NCBI GenBank assembly: GCA_036365145.1
Contig: JAEOAD010002232.1
Coordinates: forward strand, 3,169,001-3,233,000
From: Orientallactaga sibirica
Lineage: Eukaryota > Chordata > Mammalia > Rodentia > Dipodidae
Length of the DNA: 64,000 nucleotides
Direction: 5' to 3'
Made by a program: the position numbers and the translations under genes
The notes under the pieces: model-generated
Seen by the model: only the letters and a program-made list of their open reading frames with translations
The model's database searches: none
What the model was told of the DNA's origin: nothing
In this document: positions 53,701 to 64,000 of the stretch, piece by piece
Position numbering within the stretch: the first letter of the stretch is position 1
How the letters are laid out: each line of letters starts with the position of its first letter

Positions 53701-55714
53701 TGAGATGCATACACTGAACTTTAACAAAGATCTATGGGAGGCTTATTGTACAAGTGTGTATACAGGGAGAGCCTTTAAGATACTTAGTCACAACCTGTTG
53801 GCATTTATTTAAATTTTTTTAACAAGCAGTTATCTGGCTTCTAAGTCCACAGTAGATTAGAGACAAGTAGATTATGGGTAGTGTGGGAGGTTTAACAAGG
53901 GTGTGGTGGGAGTAGATAGGAAGATGGGAAATGTTAGTTTACTGTCCATTATAAGAAAAAAAAAAGCCATACCAGTTTGTGAGGATATTAGAGGTAATCT
54001 TCAAGACACAAGAGCAAGTACCCAGAGCTTGACTAGCATGTCAGGCCATTCAGAGCAGGACCAGACTTGGAGGCCTAGTAACACTGTCCATCAGTTCATT
54101 AAAAGCTTGTTTGGAACCCTTTTCAAGAGTGTAGTCATCTACTTACGCTTTAGGTGATTGTTCAGGATAATAATACACAGGCAGAGAGCACTGTGCTATA
54201 GCTAAGGTCTCTGTGTGAAAAATCTACAGTAAAGAAAGGTGACTGAGGTGTAAGGCCCCACACCACACATCAAGTGGGTCATTTTTTTTTTCACGATCTT
54301 GCAGGAATGTCATATCAAAGCTCTCACTCAGGCTTTGAGATAGATACAATATGCTAGAAATTTCCTGGACAGCAAATGTGGACAGCTGGCCAGCCTGTAT
54401 GGTCAGGGTGTCTTGCCTCTTAATATTGGCTTTGATTATTCATTATTATTTTGAAGACTAAGAGTCTCACTGTGTAGCTCAGACTGGCCTCACACACACT
54501 GTGTAGACCAGGCTAGCTTTGAACTCAGTGATCCTCCTGCCTCAGTCCTAAGTGCTAGTATTCAAGTATAGTCTTGGTAATTTTTTTTTTTTTTTGGATT
54601 CTCCTGCTTCTTAGGGTTACTTTCTAAATCCTCTTCTCCATTAAACAGTTATTGGTGACCTGTAATAAGGCAGCCTTGCCTATTTTAGCATAGTGCAGAA
54701 TTAATCCAGCCATTTTCATTTCAAGATGTACAAGGGCTATTGTTTGTCACTCCTTAGTTTTGGTTATTTTCCAGAATGGTATAATAGTGATGTTTTTAGT
54801 TAGGGCATGTTTCAGTGCTGCTTCTCTTGATGATAGCGCTCAGTTCACTTTAGCAGTTTGATGTAGGAAAATATAATTTTGCCAAGCCAGGTAGTTTTAG
54901 ATATTGCCTCTAATTTGACCAGATGGCTAGAAAGATTAGGGCAACTCTGTAACATACCAACTTGCCTCACACCTTAGACTCTAGGACCTAGAGTTTAGGT
55001 GGTTCTGTGGCTCAGTGGGTTTTGCTCACTGTAACTAATCCATCCTACTAGGACAGGTGCTTGGTAATTCAGGTATGTCTTTGTACTCCCAAGAACCTTA
55101 TCTTAAATCTTGAATAGATTCTAAATTATCACTAAAATTTGTATTTAGTGAACTTACTGTGAAGTTGTCACTATTCTATATCACTTAATTTTTTGAAATC
55201 TGGGATTTCATTGGTTTCAGAGCTGCAAAGCAGAAAGTGAGTGGAAGACCTTTATTTCTTGGGGTTATTGTGGAACCCAGCTTCTTCTCTTCCCTTTTGG
55301 GGGGAAGAGGGGTAGTTTGGAAGAGTAATCTTGGGTGAACTACTGGAAGCCAATCTGTTGAATCCTTTGAAGTTCCAGGTCAAGACTCTTGATCTGAGAA
55401 GTAGCATAGTAAGTCTGTGATGTCATACTTGCAGAATAGTGAACTGCATTTTCATGTGCTGCCTCATGTGCTTCCAGAAACTAAAGAGGTCACGGCTAAA
55501 GTCTGTATATGTTAAGAAAGCATCCCATCTTAGTCTCATCTTTCGCTTCAGTTTGTGGGCTTAGGGAATCTGCTGTGCAGAGTGCACTGTATATAGTCCT
55601 TACAAATGGTGTGGTAGAAACTGGGACTTGAATGACTCTGGAACCTTCACATGGATTAGGACTGTGTTATTGGTGGCAGTGAGTGAGTGCATGCTCAGAG
55701 GAACTTTTTAAAAA
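50760..55714 (+). other. Putative start of first intron, SINE-poor
   Basis: Nearly 5 kb with no tSINE or young B1, against roughly one SINE per 300-500 bp elsewhere. Composition falls from GC-rich to AT-rich within 500 bp after the island. It holds an A17 run at about 51382 and one old B1 at 54440. No open frame with splice signals looks like an exon. Confidence 0.5.
54440..54575 (-). repeat. Old B1-like SINE, minus
   Basis: 'gagtctcactgtgtagctca', 'accaggctagctttgaactc', 'gatcctcctgcctcagtcct' match the classical, older rodent B1 rather than the young variant. Confidence 0.75.
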
Positions 55715-55743
55715 AATACTTTTTATTTTTTATTATTTTTTTG

Positions 55744-55775
<32 letters not shown>

Positions 55776-55990
55776 AAGAACAGAGATGGGCGCGCCAGCA
55801 GTGTCTCAGCTGCTGTGAACAAAATCCAGATGTGTGTGCCCCCTTGTGGTCAAGTACGGCATTGCGCCCTTGCGTCACTTTGCATCTGGCTAAACGTGGG
55901 ACCTGGAGATTGGAACGGCTGGACATTGGAACCAGTGTTCTTAGGCTTAGGAGGCAGGGGCCTTAACCCCTAAGCCATCTCTCCAGCCCG
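55715..55990 (-). repeat. tSINE-C, minus
   Basis: (GA)n at 55746-55770, 'atgggcgcgccagcagtgtc', 'gcccccttgtggtcaagtac', a 20-bp internal repeat around 'gagattggaac/ggacattggaacc', end 'ccatctctccagccc'. TSD-like ggaactttttt on both sides. Confidence 0.95.
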
Positions 55991-56111
55991 GAACTTTTTT
56001 TTTTTTAATACTTTCCTGTCACATAAGATGAGGTTGTAGTTCATGTTTGCTGCTCAATTAAGCTGTTTTTTTTTAAATGTTATTACTTTGTAATTTTTTC
56101 CCTCTGTTTTC

Positions 56112-56317
56112 TTTTTTTAAAATTTTATTTATTTATTTGAAAGAGAGGAAGAGGTGGAGAGAGAGAATGGGTGCACCAGGGCTTCTAGCCACTACAAACG
56201 AACTTCAGATGCATGAGCCACTTAGTGCATTTGGCTTTACGTAGATCCTGGGGAATCCAATCTGGGTCGTTAGGCTTTGGAGGCAAGCGTTTTAACCACT
56301 GAGACATCTCTCCAGCT
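56112..56317 (-). repeat. tSINE, minus
   Basis: 'aaaattttatttatttattt', 'caccagggcttctagccact', 'tgagacatctctccagctcc'. Confidence 0.94.
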
Positions 56318-56344
56318 CCAAGCTTTCTTTTAAACATGTTTTTT

Positions 56345-56556
56345 TTTAAAAAATATATTAAAATTTTTATATATTTTAGAGAGAGAAAGAGGCAGATAGA
56401 CAGAATGGGTGCACCAGGGCCTCCAGCTGCTGCAAACAAACTCCAGATGCATGTGCCACCTTGTGCATTTGGCTGGCTTGAGTCCTGGAGAATTGAATCT
56501 GGGTCTTTTGGCTTTGCAGGCAAGTGTCTTAACCACTAAGCCATCTCTCTACCCCT
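56345..56556 (-). repeat. tSINE, minus
   Basis: 'aatttttatatattttagag', 'gcaccagggcctccagctgc', 'taagccatctctctacccc'. Confidence 0.94.
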
Positions 56557-56878
56557 AAAAATGTTTTAGTATCAGTAGCATCCAGCTTTAGCTCAAAGTT
56601 TGTGCATTACCATTTCTGCAGTAACCAGTAGTTTTCACACTGTGAGCACACATACATCTGAACATACAATAGTAGCCCCAAAGCCTTGAGAGAGAGAGAA
56701 AAAATGACTGCAGACTTGCAAAATGTGAAAAGATTAAAAAGAAATTTTTGGTAGGAGTGGGAGTAGACATTTGCAGGAGTACTCGGTTTTCTTTCCATTC
56801 TAGCTCCCCCCAGAGCCTTTGAAGCCCCACTGAAGAGCAGCAAGTGTACCCAGGTTATATTTCTCAGGCAGCTCTCCA
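56557..56878. other. No recognised feature
   Basis: Short block with overlapping minus-strand open frames and no other support. Confidence 0.4.
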
Positions 56879-56879
56879 C

Positions 56880-57192
56880 CGTAGGTACCTGGTTAGCACT
56901 TGAAATGTGCTAATGTGACTGAGGAACAGAAGTTAAATTTTCTTAACCAGTTTTTGCCTTGTTATTTTGAGGGTCTCACTCTAGTCCAGGCCAGTCCTTT
57001 GCTGGCCTGGAACTCACAATGATTCTCCTACCTTTGCTGGGATTAAAGGTGTGCACCACCATGCTTGACTAGTTTTAACTGATTATTTTAATGTAAATTT
57101 GGATAGTCATATGTGGCTAATGGTTGCTATATTGGTCTACACAGATAAAATTAAATCATTTTCATCATTGTGGAAAGTTCTGTTGGACAACA
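56880..57192 (+). mobile_element. MER5A-like hAT-Charlie DNA transposon remnant, split by a B1
   Basis: 'tagcacttgaaatgtgctaa', 'gtgactgaggaacagaagtt' left of the B1, then 'gtcatatgtggctaatggtt', 'gctatattggtctacacaga' and 'gttctgttggacaacat' at the end are the MER5A landmarks. Non-autonomous and ancient. Confidence 0.78.
56955..57071 (-). repeat. B1 SINE, minus, internally deleted
   Basis: 'ttgagggtctcactctagtc', 'tgctggcctggaactcacaa', 'ggtgtgcaccaccatgcttg'. Confidence 0.9.
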
Positions 57193-57730
57193 TGATTTTT
57201 AGATTTAATTGAATGTGCGGTCCACAGACCCTATCCACATGATTGATGTGGGTACTGGATCAGGAGAAAGGCAAGGTAAACCTGGGAACTCAAAGGGCCT
57301 ACTTGACACTCCTGCTGATTTGATCCTGGGCCTGTTTAGTCTTGTGATGAGTACTTATTATGATCTGGAGATGATAACCCAGTATGCAAGTTGGATGTTT
57401 ATGGGCTGATTATAGAGCTACAGGTACCACACAACCATACAACGAGGATAGAACAGGTTGTCTCTGTGCAGAGCTCACACTCTTATGTAAAGTAGACTTT
57501 TTCTAAACTCACAACCTGCTTTTAGGGTTAAATTCAAATGTTCACATTTGGTTTTAACAGTCCATAAAATTGCACACATGAATGTTTTTGTTTGTTTTTG
57601 TTTAAAAAGGCACATTACCCACCATTCTCCATGGGGCCAACTTAGATTTCCAGTTGGCACTGTCTTTCCTTACTAGCATACAGCTTTGGAAAGAACATAG
57701 TTATTGTGAAAATTGAGAAATCTGTTTTTT
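57193..57730. other. No recognised gene or repeat
   Basis: About 0.5 kb, average composition. Confidence 0.4.
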
Positions 57731-57734
57731 TTAA

Positions 57735-57830
57735 TTATGGTTTCATTTTTTTGTGTGTGTTATGCTGGAGTTGAACATTGGGGCCTTGAGCATGCTAAGT
57801 AAGCAGTTATGTCTCCAGCCCTGTGTTTTG
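57735..57830 (-). repeat. ID-like or B4-like SINE fragment, minus
   Basis: 'tgttatgctggagttgaaca', 'gggccttgagcatgctaagt', 'cagttatgtctccagccct' read as the complement of an ID-type head. Confidence 0.65.
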
Positions 57831-57949
57831 GTTTTTTAAAAAAATGCTTCCTGTTTCCCTGATTACCATTGATTTCTTGGATTGATAGTTGTGAAATTCC
57901 ATGTCATGGGTGGTGTTGCTTTTCTCTTACTTTATTGGCATGTACTTGA

Positions 57950-58695
57950 ACATAGATTGTCAACATTGTAAGACAACTATTTTTTGAGTTTTCATACATG
58001 TACTTAATGTAGTTTGATCATAATTTCCTTTCATTACTTTCTTGTTTCCCACTCAACTATTTGGATGCAAACTTTTTTGCCTTCCTTCGTCATTCATGAT
58101 GATATATTGGAGGGCCAATATTATGCAGGTAATAACATTCCAGAGTTCTTCTCCCCATCCTCTGGTTTTTACATTCTTTCTAGTACCCTTCTGCAGTTTT
58201 GCCTGAGCCTTGGAGGGGGTAATACAGATGTCTCATTTAGCACTGAGCATGCAATGGTCATTTTTTCCTCAGCTCGTTGACAAGTTTTGTATCTCTCCAT
58301 TAGTCACTACCATCTGCTAAAAGAAGCTTGTCTGACCAAATACTAATCTATGGACATAAAAATATTTAGAAGGCAGTTTGATGGGCATAGCATATCCATC
58401 TAGCCCAGGGTCTGTGACCTTTTCAGACATAGGTTTTGACTTGGTTTTCAGGACCAGGCATAAATTTCCTTCTGTGGAATGGGCCTCAAGTCCAATAAGA
58501 GTAGTTTGTTACTCCCATAACAGTCATGCCACTATTGCACCAGTGGGCTTGTCTTGGCTGGCTGGCCGGCCAGTTGTTTAGCTCACTTGGTCCAGTGCTG
58601 GTTAAGACTGTTGATGACTTTTCTCCCCCACAATCCTGCATAACACTTTCAAACATTATAACAGCCAGCAGTAAAGAGGCTTCCTGCTTGAAAAA
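57950..58695 (-). mobile_element. 5'-truncated L1 3' UTR, minus
   Basis: The complement is colinear with 17200-18290: 'gggggagaaaagtcatcaac', 'ggtgcaatagtggcatgact', 'aggcccattccacagaagga', 'ctccaaggctcaggcaaaac' and the terminal 'acatgtatgaaaact'. It carries no coding region. Confidence 0.8.
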
Positions 58696-58835
58696 ATTGA
58701 TTTTATACTATTTCCATTGAGATGCTAGGTACCCTACTAGGCAACAACCATCATATTTCAAATATTTTGTGTTGAATGAAATATTTGACTTTGAATTTCT
58801 ATTGAAATTCATATAAATAAGGTAGTACTTTGTAT

Positions 58836-59205
58836 TTCTTTTTTTAAAAGTATCTTATTATTTGTTTATTTGAAAGAGAGAGCTGGGCATGGTGGCGCAT
58901 GCCTTTAATCCCAGCATTCGGGAGGCAGAGGTAGGAGGATCACCATGAATTTGAGGCCACCCTGAGACTACACAATGAGTTCCAAGTCAGCCTGGGCTAG
59001 AGCAAGCCCCTCCTCAAAAAAACTAAAAATAATAATAATGAAAGAGAGAAAGAGGCAGACAGGTCAGGGCCTCTAGGCAGTGTAAACAAACTCCAGATGC
59101 ATGTGCCATCTTGTGTATGGCTTATGTGGGTACTGGAGAATCGAACCTGGGCTCATAGGCTTCACAGGCAAGTGTGCCTTGACCACAAAGTCATCTCTCC
59201 AGAGC
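58836..59205 (-). repeat. tSINE, minus, split by a B1
   Basis: Left tail part to 58880 and body from 59039 to 'cacaaagtcatctctccaga'. The outer TSD is agtactttgtatttct / agtactatgtatttct. Confidence 0.92.
58881..59038 (+). repeat. B1 SINE inside a tSINE
   Basis: Exact 10-bp TSD tgaaagagag at 58871-58880 and 59039-59048. 'agctgggcatggtggcgcat', tail 'aaactaaaaataataataa'. Confidence 0.95.
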
Positions 59206-59490
59206 TCAGTACTATGTATTTCTATATGACTTGAAGATACTTGAAATTTTTTCCCTCTATACCTTTAAAAAGCAACAATGTGCATTTACTTTCTGTATTT
59301 ATATATCTACTTGTTACATTTTCAACTTTGCTAAGTATTTTTTGCTGATCTTTCTTACATTGTTTCCACTGTCCCTCTAGATGAACTGTTAAGTAGTGTT
59401 TCCTGAATGATGATACTACTTTTGTTATTGTTGATGACTGTCTTTCTTTACGTTTGAGGTGTCATCCTTAGCAACATTGTTTACCTTTTT
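59206..59490. other. No recognised feature
   Basis: AT-rich short block. Confidence 0.4.
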
Positions 59491-59494
59491 TTCT

Positions 59495-59716
59495 TTTTTT
59501 TTAAAGATTCATTTTATTTTTATTTATTTATTTATTAGAGACAGAAAGAGAGGAGAGAGAGAATGGGCATGCCAGGGCCTCTAGCCATTGCAAATGAACT
59601 CCAGATGCATGTGCCACCTTGTGCATCTGGCTTTACGTGGGACCTGGAGAATCGAACAAGGATCTTTAGGCTTCACATGCGTGTGCCTTAACTGCTAACC
59701 CATATCTCCAGTCCTG
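59495..59716 (-). repeat. tSINE, minus
   Basis: 'ttttatttatttatttatta', 'atgccagggcctctagccat', 'ctaacccatatctccagtcc'. Confidence 0.94.
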
Positions 59717-59720
59717 CTCA

Positions 59721-59722
<2 letters not shown>

Positions 59723-59759
<37 letters not shown>

Positions 59760-59905
59760 TATTTTATGTATTTATTTGAGAGAGAGAAAAAGAGGCAGAG
59801 AGAGACAGAGAGAATGAGAAAATGTGTGTGTCAGGGCCTCAAGCTATTGTTAATGAACTCTAGATGCATGTGCCACCTTGTCACCTGGCTTGACCTGGGT
59901 CCTTA
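59723..59905 (-). repeat. tSINE, minus, with T34 tail, head lost
   Basis: 34 consecutive T (59723-59756), 'gtatttatttgagagagaga', 'gtcagggcctcaagctattg', then truncated. Confidence 0.9.
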
Positions 59906-60120
59906 AGCCATCTTTTTTGAGACAGGGCCGTTCATTGGCCTGAAGCTCACCAGTTAGGCTACACTGGCTGGCTGGCAGGGATCTTCCTGTCTCCTCTGCC
60001 CCAGCTCTGGGATTACAGCACACACCCGGCATTTTTATTTTTACATGGGTACTGGGGATTCTACTCAGGACCTCATACTTGCATCATAAGTACTTTATAC
60101 ACTGAGGTATTTCCCTGGCC
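59906..60120 (-). repeat. B4-like SINE, minus
   Basis: 'tgagacagggccgttcattg', 'ctgggattacagcacacacc', 'actttatacactgaggtatt'. Confidence 0.78.
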
Positions 60121-60154
60121 CTTGATTACTTTTTAAAAAACATATATATATATA

Positions 60155-60304
60155 TATTTTGGTTTTTCAAGGTAGGGTCTCACTCGAGCCCAGGCTGACT
60201 TGGAATTCACTATGTAGTCTCAGGGTGGCCTCGAACTCATGGCGATCCTCCTACCTTGGCCTCCCGAGTGCTGGGATTAAAGGCGTGCGCCACAACGCCC
60301 GGCA
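60155..60304 (-). repeat. B1 SINE, minus
   Basis: 'caaggtagggtctcactcga', 'gtgcgccacaacgcccggca'. An (AT)n run at 60142-60157 precedes it. Confidence 0.95.
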
Positions 60305-60311
60305 AAAAACA

Positions 60312-60508
60312 TATTTTAAAAAATATATTTTATTTATTTATTTGAGAGAGAGAGAGAATGGGCATGCCAGTGCATCCATCCACTGCAAACAAATTCCAGA
60401 TGCATGTGCCCCCTTGTGCATCTGGCTTATGTGGGTCCTGGAGATTCGAACCAGGGTCCTTTGGCTTTGCAGGCAAATGCCTTAATTGCTAAGCCATCTC
60501 TCCAGACC
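60312..60508 (-). repeat. tSINE, minus
   Basis: 'tattttatttatttatttga', 'atgccagtgcatccatccac', 'gctaagccatctctccagac'. Confidence 0.95.
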
Positions 60509-60532
60509 CTTGGTACTTTTTAAATGTAAATT

Positions 60533-60655
60533 TCTTTTCTTTTTTTCCAGAAAGGTCCCACTGTATAGCCTAAATTCTCCTGGAACTCAGGGTCCTCCTG
60601 CCTCAACCTTTTGAGTGCTGGGAGTGCACATTTGTGCCACCATGCCCAACCAATA
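60533..60655 (-). repeat. Old B1-like SINE, minus
   Basis: 'tcccactgtatagcctaaat', 'gggtcctcctgcctcaacct', 'gtgccaccatgcccaaccaa'. Confidence 0.78.
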
Positions 60656-61434
60656 TTTCTTATGGTGACATAAACACAAGTGCTGGAGCAGACACAAGAT
60701 TAGGTCTATTTGTTCTACTGCAAACACATGGAAATGTTGGATAAGCAGACATCCTTTCATGTATATAATTAACGGAGAGAGACTGAGAGACAAGGTGCCT
60801 AGATGGTAGGAAAAATTCCAGTCAATATTAGGAAAGAGCTGGTCTTAGGGAGTTTATACTAGAGATAGGATTCAGTAGCTGAGGGTGAGGTGGTGATTCC
60901 ATTAAGAAAGGACACAGCTATGGGAGCTGTATACAAAAATAAAAGTAAAACTAAAAACATATCATTGAAATACCTGCTTTTCTCAAAACATTCTGTAGAG
61001 GAACTTGAAAAGCACTAATTTGCAGGTGTACTTAAATACCACAAGAGGGTAAAGCAGAATAAATCTGAAAAATGAGATCCACAATTAGATGTGGAGTGAT
61101 ATTTTTATATAGGTATTATGTTACTGTAATTTGAAATTAGAAGGATATATAGTTATAGGTCCATTTCTACTCAATTGCCTTTCCAAAGGCAAGTAATGTT
61201 ACCGGGATTTTGTGCATTGGTAATACATAAGCAAGTTTTATATATATTTAAGTTCAAATAGGTACTGTTCTTAACAGTATATCTTACAGATTGTTTCATT
61301 CTAGTTCATGAGTGCCTTTTTTTTTTCTTTTAGGTTGCATAATCTTTTGTGTTCACCAGAACACTATTGGTGAATAGGTGAATATTTAATTTTTTTTTTT
61401 TTTAGTCTGTGTTATTAAAAACAATGCTGTAGTT
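60656..61434. other. Repeat-poor stretch
   Basis: About 0.8 kb of AT-rich sequence with no repeat or exon signature. Confidence 0.45.
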
Positions 61435-61585
61435 GGGTTTGGAGGTGCATGCCTTTAATCCCAGCACTCAGGAGGCAGAGGTAGGAGGATCTCTGTGCGT
61501 TTGAGGCCACCCTGGGACTACATAGTGAATTCCAGGTTAGCCTGGGCTAGAGTGATTCCCTACCTCAAAAAAAAAAAAAAAAAGA
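61435..61585 (+). repeat. B1 SINE
   Basis: 'gttgggtttggaggtgcatg', 'gtttgaggccaccctgggac', A17-type tail. Flank aaaacaatgctgtag / aaaaaatgctgtag is the TSD. Confidence 0.94.
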
Positions 61586-61661
61586 AAAAAATGCTGTAGC
61601 AGGTATGTCTCTTGGGCTTTCAGAAGTAAGTCAAGAATATCTATATCTGTATTTTTTAAGA

Positions 61662-61848
61662 GAATGCAAGGTTTTATTTATTTATTAGAGAGAGAGGCAT
61701 ATATAGAGAGTGAATGGGTACACCAGGGCTTCTAGCTACTGCTAACGAACTCCATACACATGAATCACTTTGTGTATCTGGCTTACGTGGGTACTGGGGA
61801 ATTGAACCTGGGTCCTTAGGCTTTACAGGCAAGCCATCTCTTCAGCCC
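61662..61848 (-). repeat. tSINE, minus
   Basis: 'gttttatttatttattagag', 'caccagggcttctagctact', shortened head 'caggcaagccatctcttcag'. TSD agaatgcaa/agaatgcag. Confidence 0.93.
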
Positions 61849-61867
61849 CAAGAATGCAGTTTTTAAT

Positions 61868-62021
61868 CCTTTTTTTTTTTTTTCAAGGTAGGGTTTCACT
61901 CTAGCTCAGGCTGACCTGGAATTCACTATGTAGTCTCAGGGTGGCCTCGAACTCACGGCGATCCTCCTACCTCTGCCTCCCAAGTGCTGGGATTAAAGGG
62001 GTGTGCCACCATGCCCAGCTT
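61868..62021 (-). repeat. B1 SINE, minus
   Basis: 'caaggtagggtttcactcta', 'gtgtgccaccatgcccagct'. TSD tttaatcc on both sides. Confidence 0.95.
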
Positions 62022-62129
62022 TAATCCAGTTTTTTAAATAGGTGCTTGTACATAGTATAAAATTAAGAAGAAACAAAGTAGAAATAATGTTCTGTTTTCT
62101 AGAAATGTAGTCATTATTGCTAGTTTCTT

Positions 62130-62288
62130 GCATGTTCTATAGTGTTTCTGTCTGATATGATAGCCATTAGCCACACATGGCCATTGAGCACTTGAAATAA
62201 TCTGAATTGAGATGGATTGCAAATATAAGATACAAGATTTGATTTCTAACAGTACAAAAAGTAGAAAGTAAAATTGCTCATGGATATT
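62130..62288 (+). mobile_element. MER5A-like hAT remnant
   Basis: 'tgttctatagtgtttctgtc', 'gatagccattagccacacat', 'ggccattgagcacttgaaat' are diagnostic of MER5A; only its left half is left. Confidence 0.75.
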
Positions 62289-62389
62289 TTAATCCTCCAA
62301 ATCATAGCAGTTAATTAAAAAAATTCTTTCCTGAAGCCCAAGTGACATGAAGAATGGTTTGAATAAAGCCGAACCCCACTGATGACATG

Positions 62390-62568
62390 AGTTTTTTTTT
62401 TTTTTTGTTGTTGTTGTTGTTGTTGGTTTTGCGAGGTAGGGTCTCACTCTGGTTCAGGCTGACCTGGAATTGACTATGTAGTCTCAGGGTGGCCTCGAAC
62501 TCTCGGTGATCCTTCTACCTCTGTCTCCTAAGTGCTGGGATTAAAGGCGTGCGCCACCACGCCCGGCT
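62390..62568 (-). repeat. B1 SINE, minus
   Basis: (TTG)n tail, 'cgaggtagggtctcactctg', 'gtgcgccaccacgcccggct'. TSD tgatgacatgagtttttt at about 62379 and 62569. Confidence 0.96.
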
Positions 62569-62586
62569 TGATGACATGAGTTTTTT

Positions 62587-62738
62587 ATTTCATTTTTTAG
62601 GTTTTTTGAGGTAAGGTCCTGCTCTAGCCCATGCTGACATGGAATTCACTGTGTAATCTCAGGGTGGCCTCAAACTCACAGTGATCCTCCTCAGTCTCCC
62701 AAGTGCTGGGATTAAAGGAGGCAGTACCATGCTTGGCC
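62587..62738 (-). repeat. B1 SINE, minus
   Basis: 'tgaggtaaggtcctgctcta', 'gaggcagtaccatgcttggc'. Confidence 0.92.
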
Positions 62739-62742
62739 CTCT

Positions 62743-62974
62743 TTTTTAAAAATTAAATTAATTAATTAATTCATTTACTTATTTATTTGTAAACAGAGAG
62801 AGACAGAGAAGAGAGACAGATGTATAGATAATGGGTGTGCCATGGTGTCTAGACACTGCAAACAAACTCCAGATGCATGCACCACTTTATGCATCTGGCT
62901 TTACGTGGGTACTGAGGAATCAAACTCTGGGTTGTTAGGCTTTGCCTTAACCACTGAGTCATCGCTCCAGCCTG
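62743..62974 (-). repeat. tSINE, minus
   Basis: 'aattaattaattaattcatt', 'gccatggtgtctagacactg', 'actgagtcatcgctccagcc'. Confidence 0.93.
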
Positions 62975-62999
62975 ACATAAGATTCTTGAGTATGTCACC

Positions 63000-63310
63000 A
63001 AGACACATGCACAGATGGAAAAGATAAACTATACTTCATAACAATTCAAAGTTTGGGAGGTAGTGTCAAGAAAAGAAGAAAACAATGTATCTGATGAGAG
63101 TTAAATTAGTTTTCAGGGTATGCAAAGAATTCTTAGGACAAAAAGACAACTAAAAAATGGGTAAAGGACTTGAATAGGCATTTCTCCAAAGAAGATGTAC
63201 AATGAGCAGAAAGCATTTGAAAAGATACTTAGCAGAAATAGTCATTACAAAATTAGAAGTACAATGAGTTGTGCTTCATTTCTGAGGTAATAGCAATTTA
63301 AGGTGGGAGT
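63000..63310 (+). mobile_element. L1 ORF2 3' remnant
   Basis: 'aaaaatgggtaaaggacttg', 'aataggcatttctccaaaga', 'agatgtacaatgagcagaaa', 'ttagaagtacaatgagttgt' follow the last part of L1 ORF2 in order. Frame is broken and no product is possible. Confidence 0.72.
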
Positions 63311-63917
63311 GATTGCTCATTAATTTTACTCAGTGTTATCATTTAGAAAACCAAAGCCATTCTGAAACTTTTCTAAATGTCCTGTTTTGTTTTTCTCCCT
63401 GGAAACTTACATCTTTTCTTTGTCATCAGCCCTCTGAGTTTTGTTAGTCAGTTACTGGCCCTGACACAGGTGGGTTTTCATCCCTTAGTTGTGGAGTTGT
63501 GATGTCCTTTTCCACTTGAAAGCTCCCATCTTTCAGTTCAGGGGATTTCCCTTGATTTGTTAAACTCCCTGCCTCTCTGTTATCTTTTGTCTTTCTGGAA
63601 CTCCTGTTTTGGCCTTGGACTGCCAGAACTGGTTCTCCTATTTTCCTACTTTCTACTGTTTTCTACCTTTTCCCTCCTACCTTTTAAGAGATTTCCTCTC
63701 CTCTTGTTCCACCCCTTCTATTACTTTTTTCTATTCTGCCTTTATGAGCTAGCTACCAAGCTTCCCAAGAGCAGTTCTTTATCTTGTATTGTTCCTTCTT
63801 AGATCTGCCACTCTTACTCAAGCATTGCTATATATTATTGCTCTAGCTGGCTTAATGATGAGAAAAATACTGTGTCATCTCCATTTCCTTGAAGCTCCCA
63901 TTTTTTCTTTCTTTTTA
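63311..63917. other. CT-rich unique block, no gene seen
   Basis: The plus strand is rich in T and C from about 63410 to 63760. An open frame of about 80 codons at 63557 is rich in L, F and S, as expected from pyrimidine-rich DNA. Confidence 0.45.
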
Positions 63918-64000
63918 GTTATTTATTTTTTGGTTTTTCAAGGTAGGGTCTCACTCTGGCCCAGGGTGACCTGGAATTAACTATGTAATCTCAGGTGGCC
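63918..64000 (-). repeat. B1 SINE, minus, cut by the window edge
   Basis: 'tttggtttttcaaggtaggg', 'gacctggaattaactatgta'; continues past the end. Confidence 0.93.

Overview
This window is mammalian nuclear DNA from a rodent of the mouse-related clade. The signs are dense B1 (7SL-derived), B4 and ID-like SINEs, a very abundant tRNA-derived SINE with a GA-rich body and an AAAT-type tail, MaLR/ERVL LTR elements, L1 3' ends and old MER5-type hAT fragments. The tRNA-derived SINE and the B1 variant look most like jerboa (dipodoid) repeats. That is my reading from memory, not a database result. I call the tRNA-derived family 'tSINE' and its longer variant, which carries an extra CTTGTGGTCAAGTGCGGCATT-like segment (family pattern), 'tSINE-C'. 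Repeat ends are read by eye and are usually good to about 10 bp; ends fixed by target-site duplications (TSDs) are exact.

No complete protein-coding gene can be supported. From 1 to about 45.1 kb the window is intergenic or deep-intronic DNA made of layered repeats. The clearest pieces are a complete MaLR-type LTR retrotransposon on + (1875-3747), a second one on - (29717-31620) with a perfect tRNA-Leu-type primer-binding site, several solo LTRs with 5-bp TSDs (14592-14954, 31642-31984, 39608-39981, 44198-44546), L1 3' untranslated regions (17.0-18.3 kb, 33.5-34.6 kb, 58.0-58.7 kb on -), a 40-bp minisatellite (25993-26299) and a retroposed 5' half of tRNA-Ile (1491-1527). Repeat-poor stretches lie at 8.7-9.8, 12.6-14.6, 23.2-23.9 and 45.1-47.7 kb.

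At about 49.15-50.75 kb there is a strong CpG island with CCAAT boxes, GC boxes, an octamer, an E-box and a CGG repeat. It is the only convincing promoter. It is followed on the right by about 5 kb with almost no SINEs, which fits a TSS-proximal first intron of a gene transcribed left to right. Plausible splice donors lie at 50077 and 50489. The gene is not recognised because no coding exon is visible before the window ends. From 55.7 kb to the end, ordinary SINE, L1 and MER5 layers resume, presumably inside the first intron.

The window's history is one of insertion on insertion. Many TSDs can be read directly, so relative ages can be ordered: L1M and ERVL-type LTRs first, then MaLR LTRs and L1, then B4, B1 and tSINE copies. 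Nothing here is an undescribed functional system that I can support. The most unusual single item is the tRNA-Ile half with clean TSDs.
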